Shown here: positions 24,024 through 32,592 of the stretch, piece by piece | Layout of the letters: the number at the start of each line of letters is the position of its first letter | Position numbering within the stretch: position 1 is the stretch's first letter | Assembly (NCBI RefSeq): GCF_030317205.1 | Contig: NZ_JASZYB010000002.1 | Coordinates: 114,501 to 178,500 of the forward strand | Source: Variovorax sp. J2L1-78 | GTDB taxonomy: Bacteria > Pseudomonadota > Gammaproteobacteria > Burkholderiales > Burkholderiaceae_C | DNA: 64,000 nt | Direction: 5' to 3' | The notes under the pieces: model-generated | What the model was told of the DNA's origin: nothing | Seen by the model: the letters and a program-made list of their open reading frames with translations, nothing else | Database searches by the model: none | Position numbers and translations under genes: made by a program

Positions 24024-24084
24024 GATTGAATGATGGATTGGCTCCATCGAAAAGATCCGCTTCTTGCGATTGAATGGAGCCAAT
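24024..24084. promoter_or_regulatory. Operator between gabT and the divergent MocR regulator
   Basis: The 131-bp divergent gap contains a perfect 11-bp inverted repeat: ATTGGCTCCAT (24037-24047) and ATGGAGCCAAT (24074-24084), separated by 26 bp. Overlapping it is a 9-bp direct repeat, GATTGAATG, at 24024-24032 and 24068-24076, 44 bp apart (about four turns). Such widely spaced paired sites fit MocR/GabR proteins, which bind DNA as head-to-tail dimers. The operator role is inferred from symmetry and position. Confidence 0.65.
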
Positions 24085-24108
24085 TCAACCCCACCGCTTT
24101 CTCCACCC

Positions 24109-25596
24109 ATGAAGTCCATCTGCGCCGACCTCGTGCTGCAACGGCTGGCACCCGACGCCGCGACCGCGCTCAACCGGCAGCTCTACGAGTGCCTGCGCGA
24201 AGCCATCCTCGACGGCAGCCTGCCGCCGTCGAGCCCCCTGCCCGCCTCGCGCGACCTGGCGCGCGAGATCGCCATGTCGCGCAACACCGTGCTGCACGCC
24301 TATGCGCAGCTGCAGGCCGAGGGCTACGTGCATTCGCATGTGGGCAGCGGGACCTTCGTGGCCGAGACCGCGCCCGACAGCTTTCTCAGCGCCGGCCGCG
24401 CATTCGCCGAGCCGGCCGCTGCCAGCGCCCCGGTACGGCTGTCGAAGCGCGCGCAGGCGCTGCTGGCCAATGCCTCGGCGTCGCCGGTGCAGTGGGGCGC
24501 CTTCATGCCCGGCGTGCCCGACGTCACCCAGTTTCCGCACCGCACCTTCAGCCGCATCCTCACGCGACTGTGGCGGGCGCCGGCACCGGAGCTGCTGACC
24601 TACGCCACCGGCGGCGGCCACCCCGCGCTGCGCACCGCCATCGCCGAGCACCTGCGCGTCGCGCGCTCGGTGCGCTGCGAGCCCGACCAGATCCTCGTGA
24701 CCGAAGGCGTGCACCAAGCCATCGACATGGCGCTGCGCATGCTGGTCGACCCGCGCGACACGGTGTGGGTCGAGGAGCCGGGCTACTGGGGCTTCCACAA
24801 GGTGCTGCAGATGGATGCGGCGCGCGTGCGGCCGCTGCAGGTCGAGACGGCCGACGACGGCCCGGGCGCCGGCTGGCCGCGCGGTGGCACGCCGCCGCGG
24901 CTGGTCTTCGTGACGCCGTCGCACCAGTACCCGCTGGGCGCGGTGATGAGCCTGGCGCGGCGGCGCGAGCTGCTCGACCATGCGCGCGCCGTGGGCGGCT
25001 GGATCGTCGAGGACGACTACGACAGCGAATTCCGCTTCGCCGGCCGCCCCATCCCCGCCATGCAGGGGCTGGAGGCCGACAGCCCGGTGATCTACATCGG
25101 CACCTTCAGCAAGACGCTGTTCCCCGGCCTGCGCGTGGGCTACATGGTGCTGCCGCGCGCGCTGGCGCCAGCCTTCCGCACCGCGCATGCCGACCTGTAC
25201 CGCGAGGGCCACGCCATCACGCAGCAGGCGCTGGCCGAGCTGATCACCCAGGGCCACTACGCCGCGCACATCCGCCGCATGCGGGTGCTGTATGCGCGGC
25301 GGCGCGCGCTGCTGGTCGGGCTCATCACCGAGCACCTGGGCAGCGACTATCTGCACCCGCAGGCCAGCAACGCCGGGCTGCACCTGGTGCTGCGGCTGCC
25401 CGACGGCTGCGACGACGCCGCGGTGGCCGCCGCGGCGCAGGCGCAGGGCGTGCTGACGCGGCCGCTGTCGGCCTACTACCAGCGCAGCGGCCCCCGCCGC
25501 GGGCTGCTGCTGGGCTACGCCTGCGTGCAGGAGGCGCACATCGCGCCGGCGTTCGACGTGTTGCTGCGCTGCCTGCGGGCGGCGGACATCGGGTAG
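24109..25596 (+). CDS. gabR: MocR/GabR-type regulator (GntR DNA-binding plus aminotransferase domain)
   Basis: The 495-residue protein joins an N-terminal GntR winged helix (about 15-80: LREAILDGSLPPSSPLPASRDLA, SRNTVLHAYAQLQAEGYV) to a class I aminotransferase-like domain (about 115-490). PLP-binding features are kept: the lysine in GTFSKTLFPGLR (Lys335), VEEPGYWGF and the Asp in VEDDYDSEFR. GabR in Bacillus uses PLP and GABA to activate gabTD. The divergent arrangement with gabT and gabD supports the same role here. ATG 24109 is chosen because the DNA-binding domain begins soon after. The symbol is assigned from architecture and context. Confidence 0.88.
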   Translation: MKSICADLVLQRLAPDAATALNRQLYECLREAILDGSLPPSSPLPASRDLAREIAMSRNTVLHAYAQLQAEGYVHSHVGSGTFVAETAPDSFLSAGRAFAEPAAASAPVRLSKRAQALLANASASPVQWGAFMPGVPDVTQFPHRTFSRILTRLWRAPAPELLTYATGGGHPALRTAIAEHLRVARSVRCEPDQILVTEGVHQAIDMALRMLVDPRDTVWVEEPGYWGFHKVLQMDAARVRPLQVETADDGPGAGWPRGGTPPRLVFVTPSHQYPLGAVMSLARRRELLDHARAVGGWIVEDDYDSEFRFAGRPIPAMQGLEADSPVIYIGTFSKTLFPGLRVGYMVLPRALAPAFRTAHADLYREGHAITQQALAELITQGHYAAHIRRMRVLYARRRALLVGLITEHLGSDYLHPQASNAGLHLVLRLPDGCDDAAVAAAAQAQGVLTRPLSAYYQRSGPRRGLLLGYACVQEAHIAPAFDVLLRCLRAADIG

Positions 25597-25653
25597 ACAG
25601 GAAGGGGCTGAAGGGCACGGGCTGGCGTCGACCCGGCGCGACGTGGCGGGGGC

Positions 25654-25788
25654 CTACCCACGCAAGCGGCGGACAAATTCGGCGATCGCCACGCCCTCAT
25701 CGAGGTAGGCGATCTTGTGCCCGTGAATGTCGAGGTACTTCTTCTCGGCAAAAGGCTGCTCGGGGGTTCGGGTTGGATGTTGCGTCAT
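25654..25788 (-). pseudogene. In-frame deletion remnant of a haloalkane dehalogenase
   Basis: This 44-codon open frame begins with a normal dehalogenase N terminus: PFAEKKYLDIHGHKIAYLDEG aligns with the start of LinB/DhaA-type enzymes up to the turn before the HGNP oxyanion motif. It then jumps directly to AIAEFVRRLRG, which matches the last residues of the same family. About 250 internal codons, with the nucleophile Asp, the lid and the catalytic His, are missing, yet the frame is intact. It follows the SDR gene after 40 bp on the same strand. Either a precise internal deletion occurred or a residual peptide is still made; dehalogenase activity is not possible. Confidence 0.75.
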
Positions 25789-25828
25789 GTTCTTTGTCAT
25801 CGACAGGTGTGTGATGTCCGAGCGGGGT

Positions 25829-26566
25829 TCAACGCGCAGCGTCGATGATCATTCCGCCATCGGGCGTGAGGCTGTAGCCCGTGATGAACTGGGCATCCTT
25901 GGTGGCGAGGAACAGGATCACCGGCGCGATGTCCTCTTCCGGCGAGCCGTTGCGATCGAACACGTTGGGCAAGGGTGGCCTGTCGCTGCCAAAGGTATCG
26001 GCGATCGGCATGACGTTGTTGACGGTGATCTTGTCGGCACCCCACTCCCGCGCGGCAACGCGCGTCAAGGCACGCACAGCCTCCTTCGCCATGCCATAGG
26101 GCGCATATCCCACCATGCCCAGGAGGCCGCCTGCGGAGCCCAGATTGATGACGCGGCCTTGGCCGCTGGCCTTCAGGTAGGGGTGGCAGGCCTGCATGGT
26201 GCGCAGGTAGGCGACCGGCCCGATGTCGAAGTTGCGCTGAAGTTGCGCCGCGGAAAGGTCGAGCACCGGGGAGAACACCGCGGAGGAATCAAAAGCGTTG
26301 TTTACCAGGATGTCGATGCCGCCCCAGGTCGTGGCCACCTCCGCCACGGCAGCCTTGATCTGATCGGCGTCACCGACGTCGCAGCGAACACCGATGGCCA
26401 CGCCGCCCGCGGCCTCGATGTCGGCCACCACCGCATCGATGTTCGCTTGCGTGAGCGAGAGCACCGCCACCTTCGCACCTTCCGCCGCGAACAGCTTGGC
26501 CGTGGCGCGGCCGATGCCGCGGCCCGCGCCGATGACGATGGCCACTTTTCCATGGAGTCGAGTCAT
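25829..26566 (-). CDS. SDR-family NAD(P)-dependent oxidoreductase
   Basis: The 245-residue protein is a classical short-chain dehydrogenase. The cofactor motif is GAGRGIG (about 13-19), the NNA motif is LVNNAFD (about 88) and the active site is YxxxK in YGMAK (about 155-159), with the Ser in NLGSAGG upstream. The C-terminal GYSLTPDGGM is typical. It sits between a DoxX-like gene and the dehalogenase remnant, in an operon divergent from an HxlR regulator. It may once have oxidised the alcohol formed by the dehalogenase; that is inference. The present substrate is unknown. Confidence 0.93.
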   Translation of the reverse strand: MTRLHGKVAIVIGAGRGIGRATAKLFAAEGAKVAVLSLTQANIDAVVADIEAAGGVAIGVRCDVGDADQIKAAVAEVATTWGGIDILVNNAFDSSAVFSPVLDLSAAQLQRNFDIGPVAYLRTMQACHPYLKASGQGRVINLGSAGGLLGMVGYAPYGMAKEAVRALTRVAAREWGADKITVNNVMPIADTFGSDRPPLPNVFDRNGSPEEDIAPVILFLATKDAQFITGYSLTPDGGMIIDAAR

Positions 26567-26577
26567 GCATGTCTCCT

Positions 26578-26988
26578 TCAGATGAGAGGTGCCCGGGTCA
26601 CCGTCGCCGACGGTGCATAGGGCGACGGGAGTTCGCGAGCGGCGTTTTGCGTCACGAAGGAAGCCACCAGGAGGACCAGTCCCACGGCGGCGGGAACCGC
26701 GCCTGCGGGCTTGCGGACACCGAGGTGCGCCAGACCGGACAGGATCAGGTGATAGAGGATGCCGGCGTAGGCGAGGTCACTGAGCGCCACGTTCATGCGC
26801 GACAGGATCGCGAGAGGACCGAGGACCTTGACCCCGATCATGAAGGGCACCAGGTAGCTCGCGGAGTAGCCAAGGTCCGCCTGCGCCTTGCGGACAAAGT
26901 CGCCCTTCGCGATGTACATGGAGGCGGAGGCCAAATAGAGCAGCGAGAGCAACGCGGTGCTGAGCCAGTAGGTGTAGGTAGCGGCCAT
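26578..26988 (-). CDS. DoxX-like four-span membrane protein
   Basis: The 136-residue product has four hydrophobic helices (about residues 6-25, 45-63, 70-90 and 97-115) and the small-protein layout of DoxX-like families. The motif YLVPFMIGVKVLGPLAIL, with a central Lys in a membrane helix, is characteristic of DoxX-like proteins. The family is often paired with oxidoreductases and redox-responsive regulators. It is the first gene of the operon, 82 bp from the divergent HxlR gene and 11 bp before the SDR gene. A role in quinone or thiol redox balance is possible but not shown. Confidence 0.8.
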   Translation of the reverse strand: MAATYTYWLSTALLSLLYLASASMYIAKGDFVRKAQADLGYSASYLVPFMIGVKVLGPLAILSRMNVALSDLAYAGILYHLILSGLAHLGVRKPAGAVPAAVGLVLLVASFVTQNAARELPSPYAPSATVTRAPLI

Positions 26989-27039
26989 GGGATTCTCTGG
27001 ATCAGTTCTTTGAGTTCAACATGCAGTGAGGATGTCGAC

Positions 27040-27069
27040 TAAGATGAAAACTGACAAGTAGGATGAAAA
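27040..27069. promoter_or_regulatory. Direct-repeat operator candidate between HxlR gene and DoxX operon
   Basis: TAAGATGAAAA (27040-27050) and TAGGATGAAAA (27059-27069) form a direct repeat with a 19-bp period, ending one base before the HxlR start codon. The position overlaps where the ribosome binding site of the HxlR gene should be, so binding there could repress that gene. The wider 82-bp gap is locally AT-rich, as expected for divergent promoters. Operator status is inferred. Confidence 0.4.
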
Positions 27070-27070
27070 A

Positions 27071-27478
27071 ATGCCGCCTAGTCTGGAAAACCAGACCATT
27101 GAGGACTCCGGCCTCAACATGCATGAGGAGATGCGCCGCGCATTCGCCCTGCTCTCGGGCAAATGGAAACTGGAAATCATGTGGCTGATCAATCAGCGCG
27201 TGTATCGCTTCGGCGAGCTGCGCAAGGCCATTCCCGGCATCACCCAGCACATGCTGACGGCGCAGCTTCGCGAGCTGGAGGCAGACGGCTTGGTGGTGCG
27301 CACGGTGTTCGCGGAAGTCCCCCCGCGCGTCGAATACGAAATCACGGAAAAGGCGCGTGGGCTCGGCCCGGCGATGGAGGCACTTGCGGCCTGGTGGCGC
27401 CAGTACGGGCGCAGCGTGCCGGTCAAGACGGCGATGCGCGGCCGCAAAGCCAAGGCAGCCGAATCGAAGTCGCGGTGA
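27071..27478 (+). CDS. HxlR-family transcriptional regulator
   Basis: The 135-residue protein has the HxlR winged helix. LLSGKWKLEIMWLINQRVYRFGELRKAIPGITQHMLTAQLRELEADGLV (about 27-75) corresponds to the family core, followed by the wing VPPRVEYEITEKA. The redox-sensing cysteine often found before the first helix is absent; the protein has no cysteine near it. Proteins of this family usually control the adjacent divergent oxidoreductase genes, which fits the DoxX-SDR-dehalogenase-remnant operon. The basic C-terminal tail (RGRKAKAAESKSR) is unusual. Confidence 0.9.
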   Translation: MPPSLENQTIEDSGLNMHEEMRRAFALLSGKWKLEIMWLINQRVYRFGELRKAIPGITQHMLTAQLRELEADGLVVRTVFAEVPPRVEYEITEKARGLGPAMEALAAWWRQYGRSVPVKTAMRGRKAKAAESKSR

Positions 27479-27520
27479 GGGTCGACACGCACGATGCCCG
27501 CCCCCTTGAACGCGCAGCAT

Positions 27521-27547
27521 CCTCGCCCTCCTCGCCCTCCTCGCCCT
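27521..27547. repeat. Three perfect copies of a 9-bp tandem repeat
   Basis: CCTCGCCCT occurs three times without interruption in the gap before the M20 deacylase gene. The array is too short for a CRISPR or structural element and is probably replication slippage in non-coding DNA. Its copy number could vary between strains. The rest of this 135-bp gap shows nothing else recognisable. Confidence 0.6.
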
Positions 27548-27613
27548 ACATCGGCGCGCTTTCGACAGTGCGCGGCCCGATTCGAACACTCCGCACCCCG
27601 GCCCGGTGAAAGA

Positions 27614-28930
27614 ATGGTTCCCATGCAAGCAACCACCCCCGAAGTCGTGGCGGACGAAGCCGCCATCGCCGCCGCCGCCCATGCCCTGCGGGGCGAGGCC
27701 GTCGCCATGCTGAGCGAACTGGTCACGCACCCGTCGCTGCTCGGCCACGAGCAGAGCGCGCAGACCTTCATGGCGAAGGCCTTCGCCGGCCTCGGCCTGC
27801 AGGTGGACGAATTCCAGATCGACGAGGAGAAGCTGAAGGCCCACCCGGGCTACTCGCCCTCGATCGTCTCGTACGAAGGCCGCACCAACGTGGTCGGCAT
27901 CCACCGCCCTGGTGGCCCGTTCAAGGGCAACTCGCTGATCTTCAACGGCCACATCGACGTGGTGCCCACCGGCGCCGAGGTGCTGTGGACCGATTCGCCC
28001 TTCTCCGGCAAGGTCGACGGCGACCGGCTGTACGGCCGCGGCGCGTCGGACATGAAGGCGGGCATCGTGGCCTACACGATGGCCTTCCAGGCGCTCAAGT
28101 CGCTGGGGCTCGAACCCGCGTCGCCGGTGTACTTCCAGTCGGTGATCGAGGAGGAATGCACCGGCAACGGCGCGCTGGCCTGCCTGGTGGAAGGCTACCG
28201 CGCCGATGCGGCCGTCATCCCCGAGCCGATCGCCGAGAACGGCGTCATGACCTGCCAGATGGGCGTGCTGTGGCTGGCCATCGAGGTGCTGGGCAAGCCG
28301 GTGCACGCCTCGGTCGCGCAGACCGGCGTGGGCGCCATCGACTTCACGATGTACCTCTTCGGCGAGCTGAAGAAGCTCGAAGCCAAGTGGAACGCGCCGA
28401 GCGCGCGCTACCGCAGCTACGCGCACCACAACCATCCGGTGAACTTCAACCTGGGGAAGATCAGCGGCGGCGAGTGGGCCTCGTCGGTGCCCTCGGCCTG
28501 CCGCGCCGACGTGCGCATCGGCTTCTACCCCGACATGAAGGTCGCAGAGGCCAAGCAGCAGGTCGAGGCCGTGCTGGCCGCCGCCTACGAAGCCCACCCG
28601 GCCCATGCGGCGCTGAGCTACAAGATCATCTACGAAGGCTTCCAGGCCGACGGCTGCCATGTGCCGGACGACGCACCCATCGTCGTCGCCATCTCGCAGT
28701 GCCACAAGGACGTCGTCGGACAGACGCTGGTGCCGACCGCCTTCACCGGCACGACGGACACCAAGTTCTTCAACCTCTACGGCGAGACGCCCGCCATCTG
28801 CTACGGCCCCTCGGGCGGCGCCAACATCCACGGCATCGACGAGTGGGTGTCGATCGACAGCCTGATGCAGACGACCGCGGTGCTGGCGGTGTTCATGGCG
28901 CGCTGGTGCGGGGTGAACCAGCGGGCTTGA
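27614..28930 (+). CDS. ArgE/DapE-type M20 metallo-deacylase
   Basis: The 438-residue protein belongs to the M20 family of di-zinc amidohydrolases. The metal and catalytic motifs are NGHIDVVPTG (about 110), GRGASDMKAG (about 143), the bridging Glu and general base in IEEECTGNGA (about 180), EP at about 207, and a late His in GANIHGIDE (about 418). Enzymes of this type remove acyl groups from amino acids or split dipeptide-like amides. An alternative start at 27623 is equally plausible. It leads the importer and hydrolase cluster that follows, separated from it by the opposite-strand AraC gene, and probably acts on the imported compound. Confidence 0.9.
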   Translation: MVPMQATTPEVVADEAAIAAAAHALRGEAVAMLSELVTHPSLLGHEQSAQTFMAKAFAGLGLQVDEFQIDEEKLKAHPGYSPSIVSYEGRTNVVGIHRPGGPFKGNSLIFNGHIDVVPTGAEVLWTDSPFSGKVDGDRLYGRGASDMKAGIVAYTMAFQALKSLGLEPASPVYFQSVIEEECTGNGALACLVEGYRADAAVIPEPIAENGVMTCQMGVLWLAIEVLGKPVHASVAQTGVGAIDFTMYLFGELKKLEAKWNAPSARYRSYAHHNHPVNFNLGKISGGEWASSVPSACRADVRIGFYPDMKVAEAKQQVEAVLAAAYEAHPAHAALSYKIIYEGFQADGCHVPDDAPIVVAISQCHKDVVGQTLVPTAFTGTTDTKFFNLYGETPAICYGPSGGANIHGIDEWVSIDSLMQTTAVLAVFMARWCGVNQRA

Positions 28931-28954
28931 CGGCAACGCCGATCGGCGAGCCGG

Positions 28955-29770
28955 TCAGTCCGCGTCGATGTCGTTTCTGCCCAAGTAGTGCTTGGGCGTC
29001 TTGCCCATCACGCGGCGGAACATGGCGGTGAAGGCGCTGGGGCTCTCGTAGCCCAGGTCCATCGCCACGGTGGTGACGGCGGTGCCCATCGAGAGGCGCC
29101 GCAGCGCCTCCATCAGGCGCAGTTGCTGGCGCCACATCGTGAAGGTGATGCCGGTTTCGTCGCGGAACAGCCGCGTGAGCGTGCGGCGACCCAAGGCCCC
29201 GAAACGCGCCCAGTCCTCGAGGTCGCCTTCGCGGCCCGGGTCGGCCAGCAGCGCCTTGCAGATGCGCAGCAGGCGCGGGTCGTTGGGCATCGGCACGTGC
29301 AGCGGCACCTTGGGCGCCGCGCAGATCTCGTCGAGGATGAGCCGCATCACGCGGCCGTCGCGCCCCGCCTCGTCGTACAGCAGCGGGATATCGATGGCCT
29401 CGATGATGAGCTGGCGCATCAGCGGCGACACCTCGATCACGCAGCATTCGTCGGGCAGGTCGGGCGACGCGTCGGGCTGGATGTAGAGCGAGCGGTTCGA
29501 CACGGGCTGGCCGCGCGCGTGCATTTCATGCTCGATGCCGCCGGGCACCCACACGGCGCGGTTGGGCGGCACCAGCCAGGCGCCTTCCTGGGTGTGCAGC
29601 GTGAACATGCCCTTGACCGCATAGGCCAGCTGCGCGCGCGGATGCGAGTGGCGCGGGACGATCATCGACGGCTCGGGGTCGTGTTCCACGATGATCATCG
29701 AGACCGGTCGCGGGATGTCCTGGTAATCGACGGCGAGCTGGCTGCGGACGGGATTCAGACTGTGCATCAC
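28955..29770 (-). CDS. AraC-family regulator of the import/hydrolysis cluster
   Basis: The 271-residue protein has an N-terminal cupin-like sensing domain (about 25-120, with PRHSHPRAQLAY and PGGIEHEM) and two C-terminal AraC helix-turn-helix motifs (about 165-262, including GRRTLTRLFRDETG and MDLGYESPSAFTAMFRRVMG). It is divergent from the substrate-binding-protein gene across 218 bp and lies just after the M20 deacylase gene on the opposite strand. It is the most likely controller of both. The divergent gap contains a TACACT hexamer near 29912 that could be a -10 element for the importer; the assignment is weak. Confidence 0.92.
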   Translation of the reverse strand: MMHSLNPVRSQLAVDYQDIPRPVSMIIVEHDPEPSMIVPRHSHPRAQLAYAVKGMFTLHTQEGAWLVPPNRAVWVPGGIEHEMHARGQPVSNRSLYIQPDASPDLPDECCVIEVSPLMRQLIIEAIDIPLLYDEAGRDGRVMRLILDEICAAPKVPLHVPMPNDPRLLRICKALLADPGREGDLEDWARFGALGRRTLTRLFRDETGITFTMWRQQLRLMEALRRLSMGTAVTTVAMDLGYESPSAFTAMFRRVMGKTPKHYLGRNDIDAD

Positions 29771-29988
29771 GGTTCTTTCGCACGCAAGAAATGCGCCAAA
29801 ACAGGACGGCCGACTCTGGGGCGCGCAAGCGAAAAGGTCAAGTCGTCGCCACGATGGCCCACGCGAAACAGAACTCGGCTCGAACCGCGCAAACAGCGCA
29901 AGGGGGCGTCCCTACACTGAATTCGCCGTTCGACGGACACCGCACTGCCGGTGCGCAGCCCCCTCTCCTTCTCTCCCAAGGACACCTC

Positions 29989-31590
29989 ATGAAGAAGCGC
30001 GAATTCCACAAGTTGTTGCTAGCGGGCGGCGCCCTGGGCCTGGCCGACTTTCCACTGGGCCTGACGCAGGCCTTCGCCCAGGGCACGGGCGGCGTCAAGG
30101 GCGGCACGCTCAACTCCATCGTCCAGCCCGAACCGCCGATCCTGAACCTGGCCGTGAGCCAGCTCACGCCGACGCAGATGGTGTCGGGCAAGATCTTCCT
30201 GAGCCTCCTGACCTACGACGTCAGCCTCAAGCCGATGCCCAGCCTGGCCAAGAGCTGGACCATCTCGCCCGACGGCAAGACCTACACCTTCAAGCTCGAG
30301 CCCAAGGCCAAGTGGCACGACGGCAAGCCGCTGACGTCCGAGGACGTGGTCTACACGGCGATGGAATTCCTGCCGCTCACGCATCCGCGCGCCAAGGCGA
30401 TCTTCGGCCGCTGCGAATCGATCACCGCGCCCGACGCCCACACCGTGGTCTTCAAGCTCAAGGAGCCCTTCGGCCCCTTCATCGGCGCCTTCGACATCTC
30501 GAACCTGCCGGTGATGCCCAAGCACATCTATGCCGGCACCGACGTGGTCAAGAACCCGGCCAACCTGAACCCGATCGGCTCGGGCCCCTTCAAGCTGAAG
30601 GAATGGGTGCGCGGCTCGCACATCCACCTGGTGCGCAACGACGACTACTTCAAGCCCGGCCTGCCCTACCTGGACGCCATCATCTACCGCGTGGTGCCCG
30701 ACGGCGCCTCGCGCGCGCTGGCGCTGGAGAACGGCACGGTGCAGCTCACGCAGTGGACCGACCTGGAACTGTTCGACGCCCAGCGCCTCTCCAAGAAGCC
30801 GAACCTGGCCGTCACGACCAAGGGCTACGAATACTTCGCGCCCATCATGTGGCTGGAGATCAACAACCGCAACGCGCCGCTGAACGACAAGCGCTTCCGC
30901 AAGGCGGTGATGCACGCGATCGACCGCACGTTCATCAAGGACAAGATCCTCTACGGCTTCGGCAAGGTCGCGACCGGCCCGGTCAACTCGAAGACGAAGT
31001 TCTACGAGCCAAACGTCACGACCTACGACTTCTCGATCGCCAAGGCCAAGGCGCTGCTCGACGAGATGGGCCTCAAGCCCGACGCCAAGGGCGTGCGCAC
31101 CACCGTGCGCCTGCCGGTATCGCCCTACGGCGAGATGGTGCAGCGCACCTGCGAGTACATCCGCCAGTCGCTCGCCAAGGTCGGCATCGCGGTGGTGCTG
31201 GAGTCGACCGACCCGGGCAGCTACACGCAGCGCATCAGCAACTGGGACTTCGACATGAACCTGTCGTGGCTGTACCAGTTCGGGGACCCGGCACTGGGCG
31301 TGACGCGCAACTACGTGTCGAGCAACATCCGCAAGATCCTCTTCACGAACACCGAAGGCTACGTGAACCCGCAGGTCGACAAGCTGGCCGACGAGGCCGC
31401 CGTGGCGGTGGAGGATGCGAAGCGCCAGGCGCTGTACAGCGAGATGCAGAAGATCATCGTGGACGAGGTGCCGATCGCCTGGCTGGTCGAGATGGAATTC
31501 CCGACGATCTACGACAAGCGCCTGCAGAACCTGGTGACGAGCGCCATCGGCATCCACGAAAGCTTCGACACGGTCTACTTCAAGGGCTGA
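29989..31590 (+). CDS. Peptide-type ABC transporter substrate-binding protein
   Basis: The 533-residue periplasmic protein belongs to the family 5 (DppA/OppA-like) binding proteins. It has an N-terminal export signal (KKREFHKLLLAGGALGLADFPLGL, likely cleaved near AFA-Q). The core contains SWTISPDGKTYTFKLEPKAKWHDGKPLTSEDVVY, the family signature, at about residues 85-120, and IGSGPFKLKEW near 195. ATG 29989 is preceded by CAAGGAC. It heads a tightly packed operon with two permeases and a fused ATPase. The flanking hydrolases suggest an amide or ester ligand rather than plain peptides. Confidence 0.94.
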   Translation: MKKREFHKLLLAGGALGLADFPLGLTQAFAQGTGGVKGGTLNSIVQPEPPILNLAVSQLTPTQMVSGKIFLSLLTYDVSLKPMPSLAKSWTISPDGKTYTFKLEPKAKWHDGKPLTSEDVVYTAMEFLPLTHPRAKAIFGRCESITAPDAHTVVFKLKEPFGPFIGAFDISNLPVMPKHIYAGTDVVKNPANLNPIGSGPFKLKEWVRGSHIHLVRNDDYFKPGLPYLDAIIYRVVPDGASRALALENGTVQLTQWTDLELFDAQRLSKKPNLAVTTKGYEYFAPIMWLEINNRNAPLNDKRFRKAVMHAIDRTFIKDKILYGFGKVATGPVNSKTKFYEPNVTTYDFSIAKAKALLDEMGLKPDAKGVRTTVRLPVSPYGEMVQRTCEYIRQSLAKVGIAVVLESTDPGSYTQRISNWDFDMNLSWLYQFGDPALGVTRNYVSSNIRKILFTNTEGYVNPQVDKLADEAAVAVEDAKRQALYSEMQKIIVDEVPIAWLVEMEFPTIYDKRLQNLVTSAIGIHESFDTVYFKG

Positions 31591-31602
31591 GCACCGGCCG
31601 CT

Positions 31603-32592
31603 ATGAATCTTCAATGGCTCCAAGGCCTGGGCGCACTCGGCGTGCGCCTGGGCAAGATGGTGGCGGTCATCCTGCTGATCGCCATCTTCAACTTCATGCT
31701 GGTGCGCGCGGCGCCCGGCGACCCCGCGCTCGTGATGGCGGGCCAGTCCGGCGCCACCGACGAGGCCTTCCTCAAGCGCGTGCGCGCGGAATACGGCCTC
31801 GACCAGCCGATGCCCACGCAGCTCGCCACCTACCTCGGCAAGGTGGTGCGGCTCGACCTGGGCTATTCGCACCGGCAGCAACGCACCGTGCTCAGCGCCA
31901 TCCTCGAGCGCCTGCCCGCTACCTTGCTGCTGACCCTCTCGGCCTTCGCCATCTCGCTCGTGGGCGGCGTGGTGCTGGGCAGCCTGGCCGGTGTGCGCGC
32001 CGGGAAGCTGTCCGACACCCTCATCAGCCTGATCGCGCTGGTGATCTACGCGACCCCCGTCTTCTGGCTCGGCCTGATGCTGGTGCTGCTGTTCTCCGTG
32101 CAGCTGGGCTGGCTGCCGGCCTTCGGCTACGAGACCATCGGCGTGACCATGAGCACCTGGGCCGGCATCGTCGACAAGCTCAGGCACCTGGCGCTGCCCG
32201 CCTTCACGCTGGGCATGCTGTACCTGGCCATCTATGCGCGGCTGATGCGCTCGTCGATCATCGAAGTGAGCCACCAGGACTACGTGAAGACCGCGCGCGC
32301 CAAGGGCGCATCGGATGGCCGCATCCTGTGGCGCCACATGCTGCGCAATGCGCTGTTGCCCGTCGTCACGATGGCGGGCGTGCAGGCCGGCACGCTGATC
32401 GGCGGCTCGGTCGTGATCGAGACCGTGTTCGCCTGGCCCGGCCTCGGCCGCCTCACCTACGACGCCGTGCTGCAGCGCGACTACCAGGTGATGCTGGGCG
32501 TGTTCCTGGTGCTGTCGGTGCTGGTGATCTTCTTCAACTGGCTGACCGATCTTCTCTACCGGGTCATTGATCCACGCATCAAGGCCGCCTGA
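31603..32592 (+). CDS. ABC transporter permease (DppB type)
   Basis: The 329-residue inner-membrane protein has six membrane spans and the DppB/OppB features. An N-terminal extension reads APGDPALVMAGQSGATDEAF. The EAA loop lies at DYVKTARAKGASDGRILWRHMLRNALLPVV (about 225-255). It ends one base into the next gene (shared base at 32592), so it is translated with the second permease. It pairs with the DppC-type permease to form the channel for the cluster's binding protein. Confidence 0.95.
   Translation: MNLQWLQGLGALGVRLGKMVAVILLIAIFNFMLVRAAPGDPALVMAGQSGATDEAFLKRVRAEYGLDQPMPTQLATYLGKVVRLDLGYSHRQQRTVLSAILERLPATLLLTLSAFAISLVGGVVLGSLAGVRAGKLSDTLISLIALVIYATPVFWLGLMLVLLFSVQLGWLPAFGYETIGVTMSTWAGIVDKLRHLALPAFTLGMLYLAIYARLMRSSIIEVSHQDYVKTARAKGASDGRILWRHMLRNALLPVVTMAGVQAGTLIGGSVVIETVFAWPGLGRLTYDAVLQRDYQVMLGVFLVLSVLVIFFNWLTDLLYRVIDPRIKAA

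Noticed and set aside
22713-24173. A 975-residue continuous frame fusing upstream sequence to gabD
   Set aside because: The upstream part is an alternative frame of gabT without motifs. Intact gabT in another frame and the ATGA overlap show two separate genes.
27521-27547. CRISPR-like repeat array
   Set aside because: Three adjacent 9-bp units without spacers and no cas genes; simple tandem duplication.
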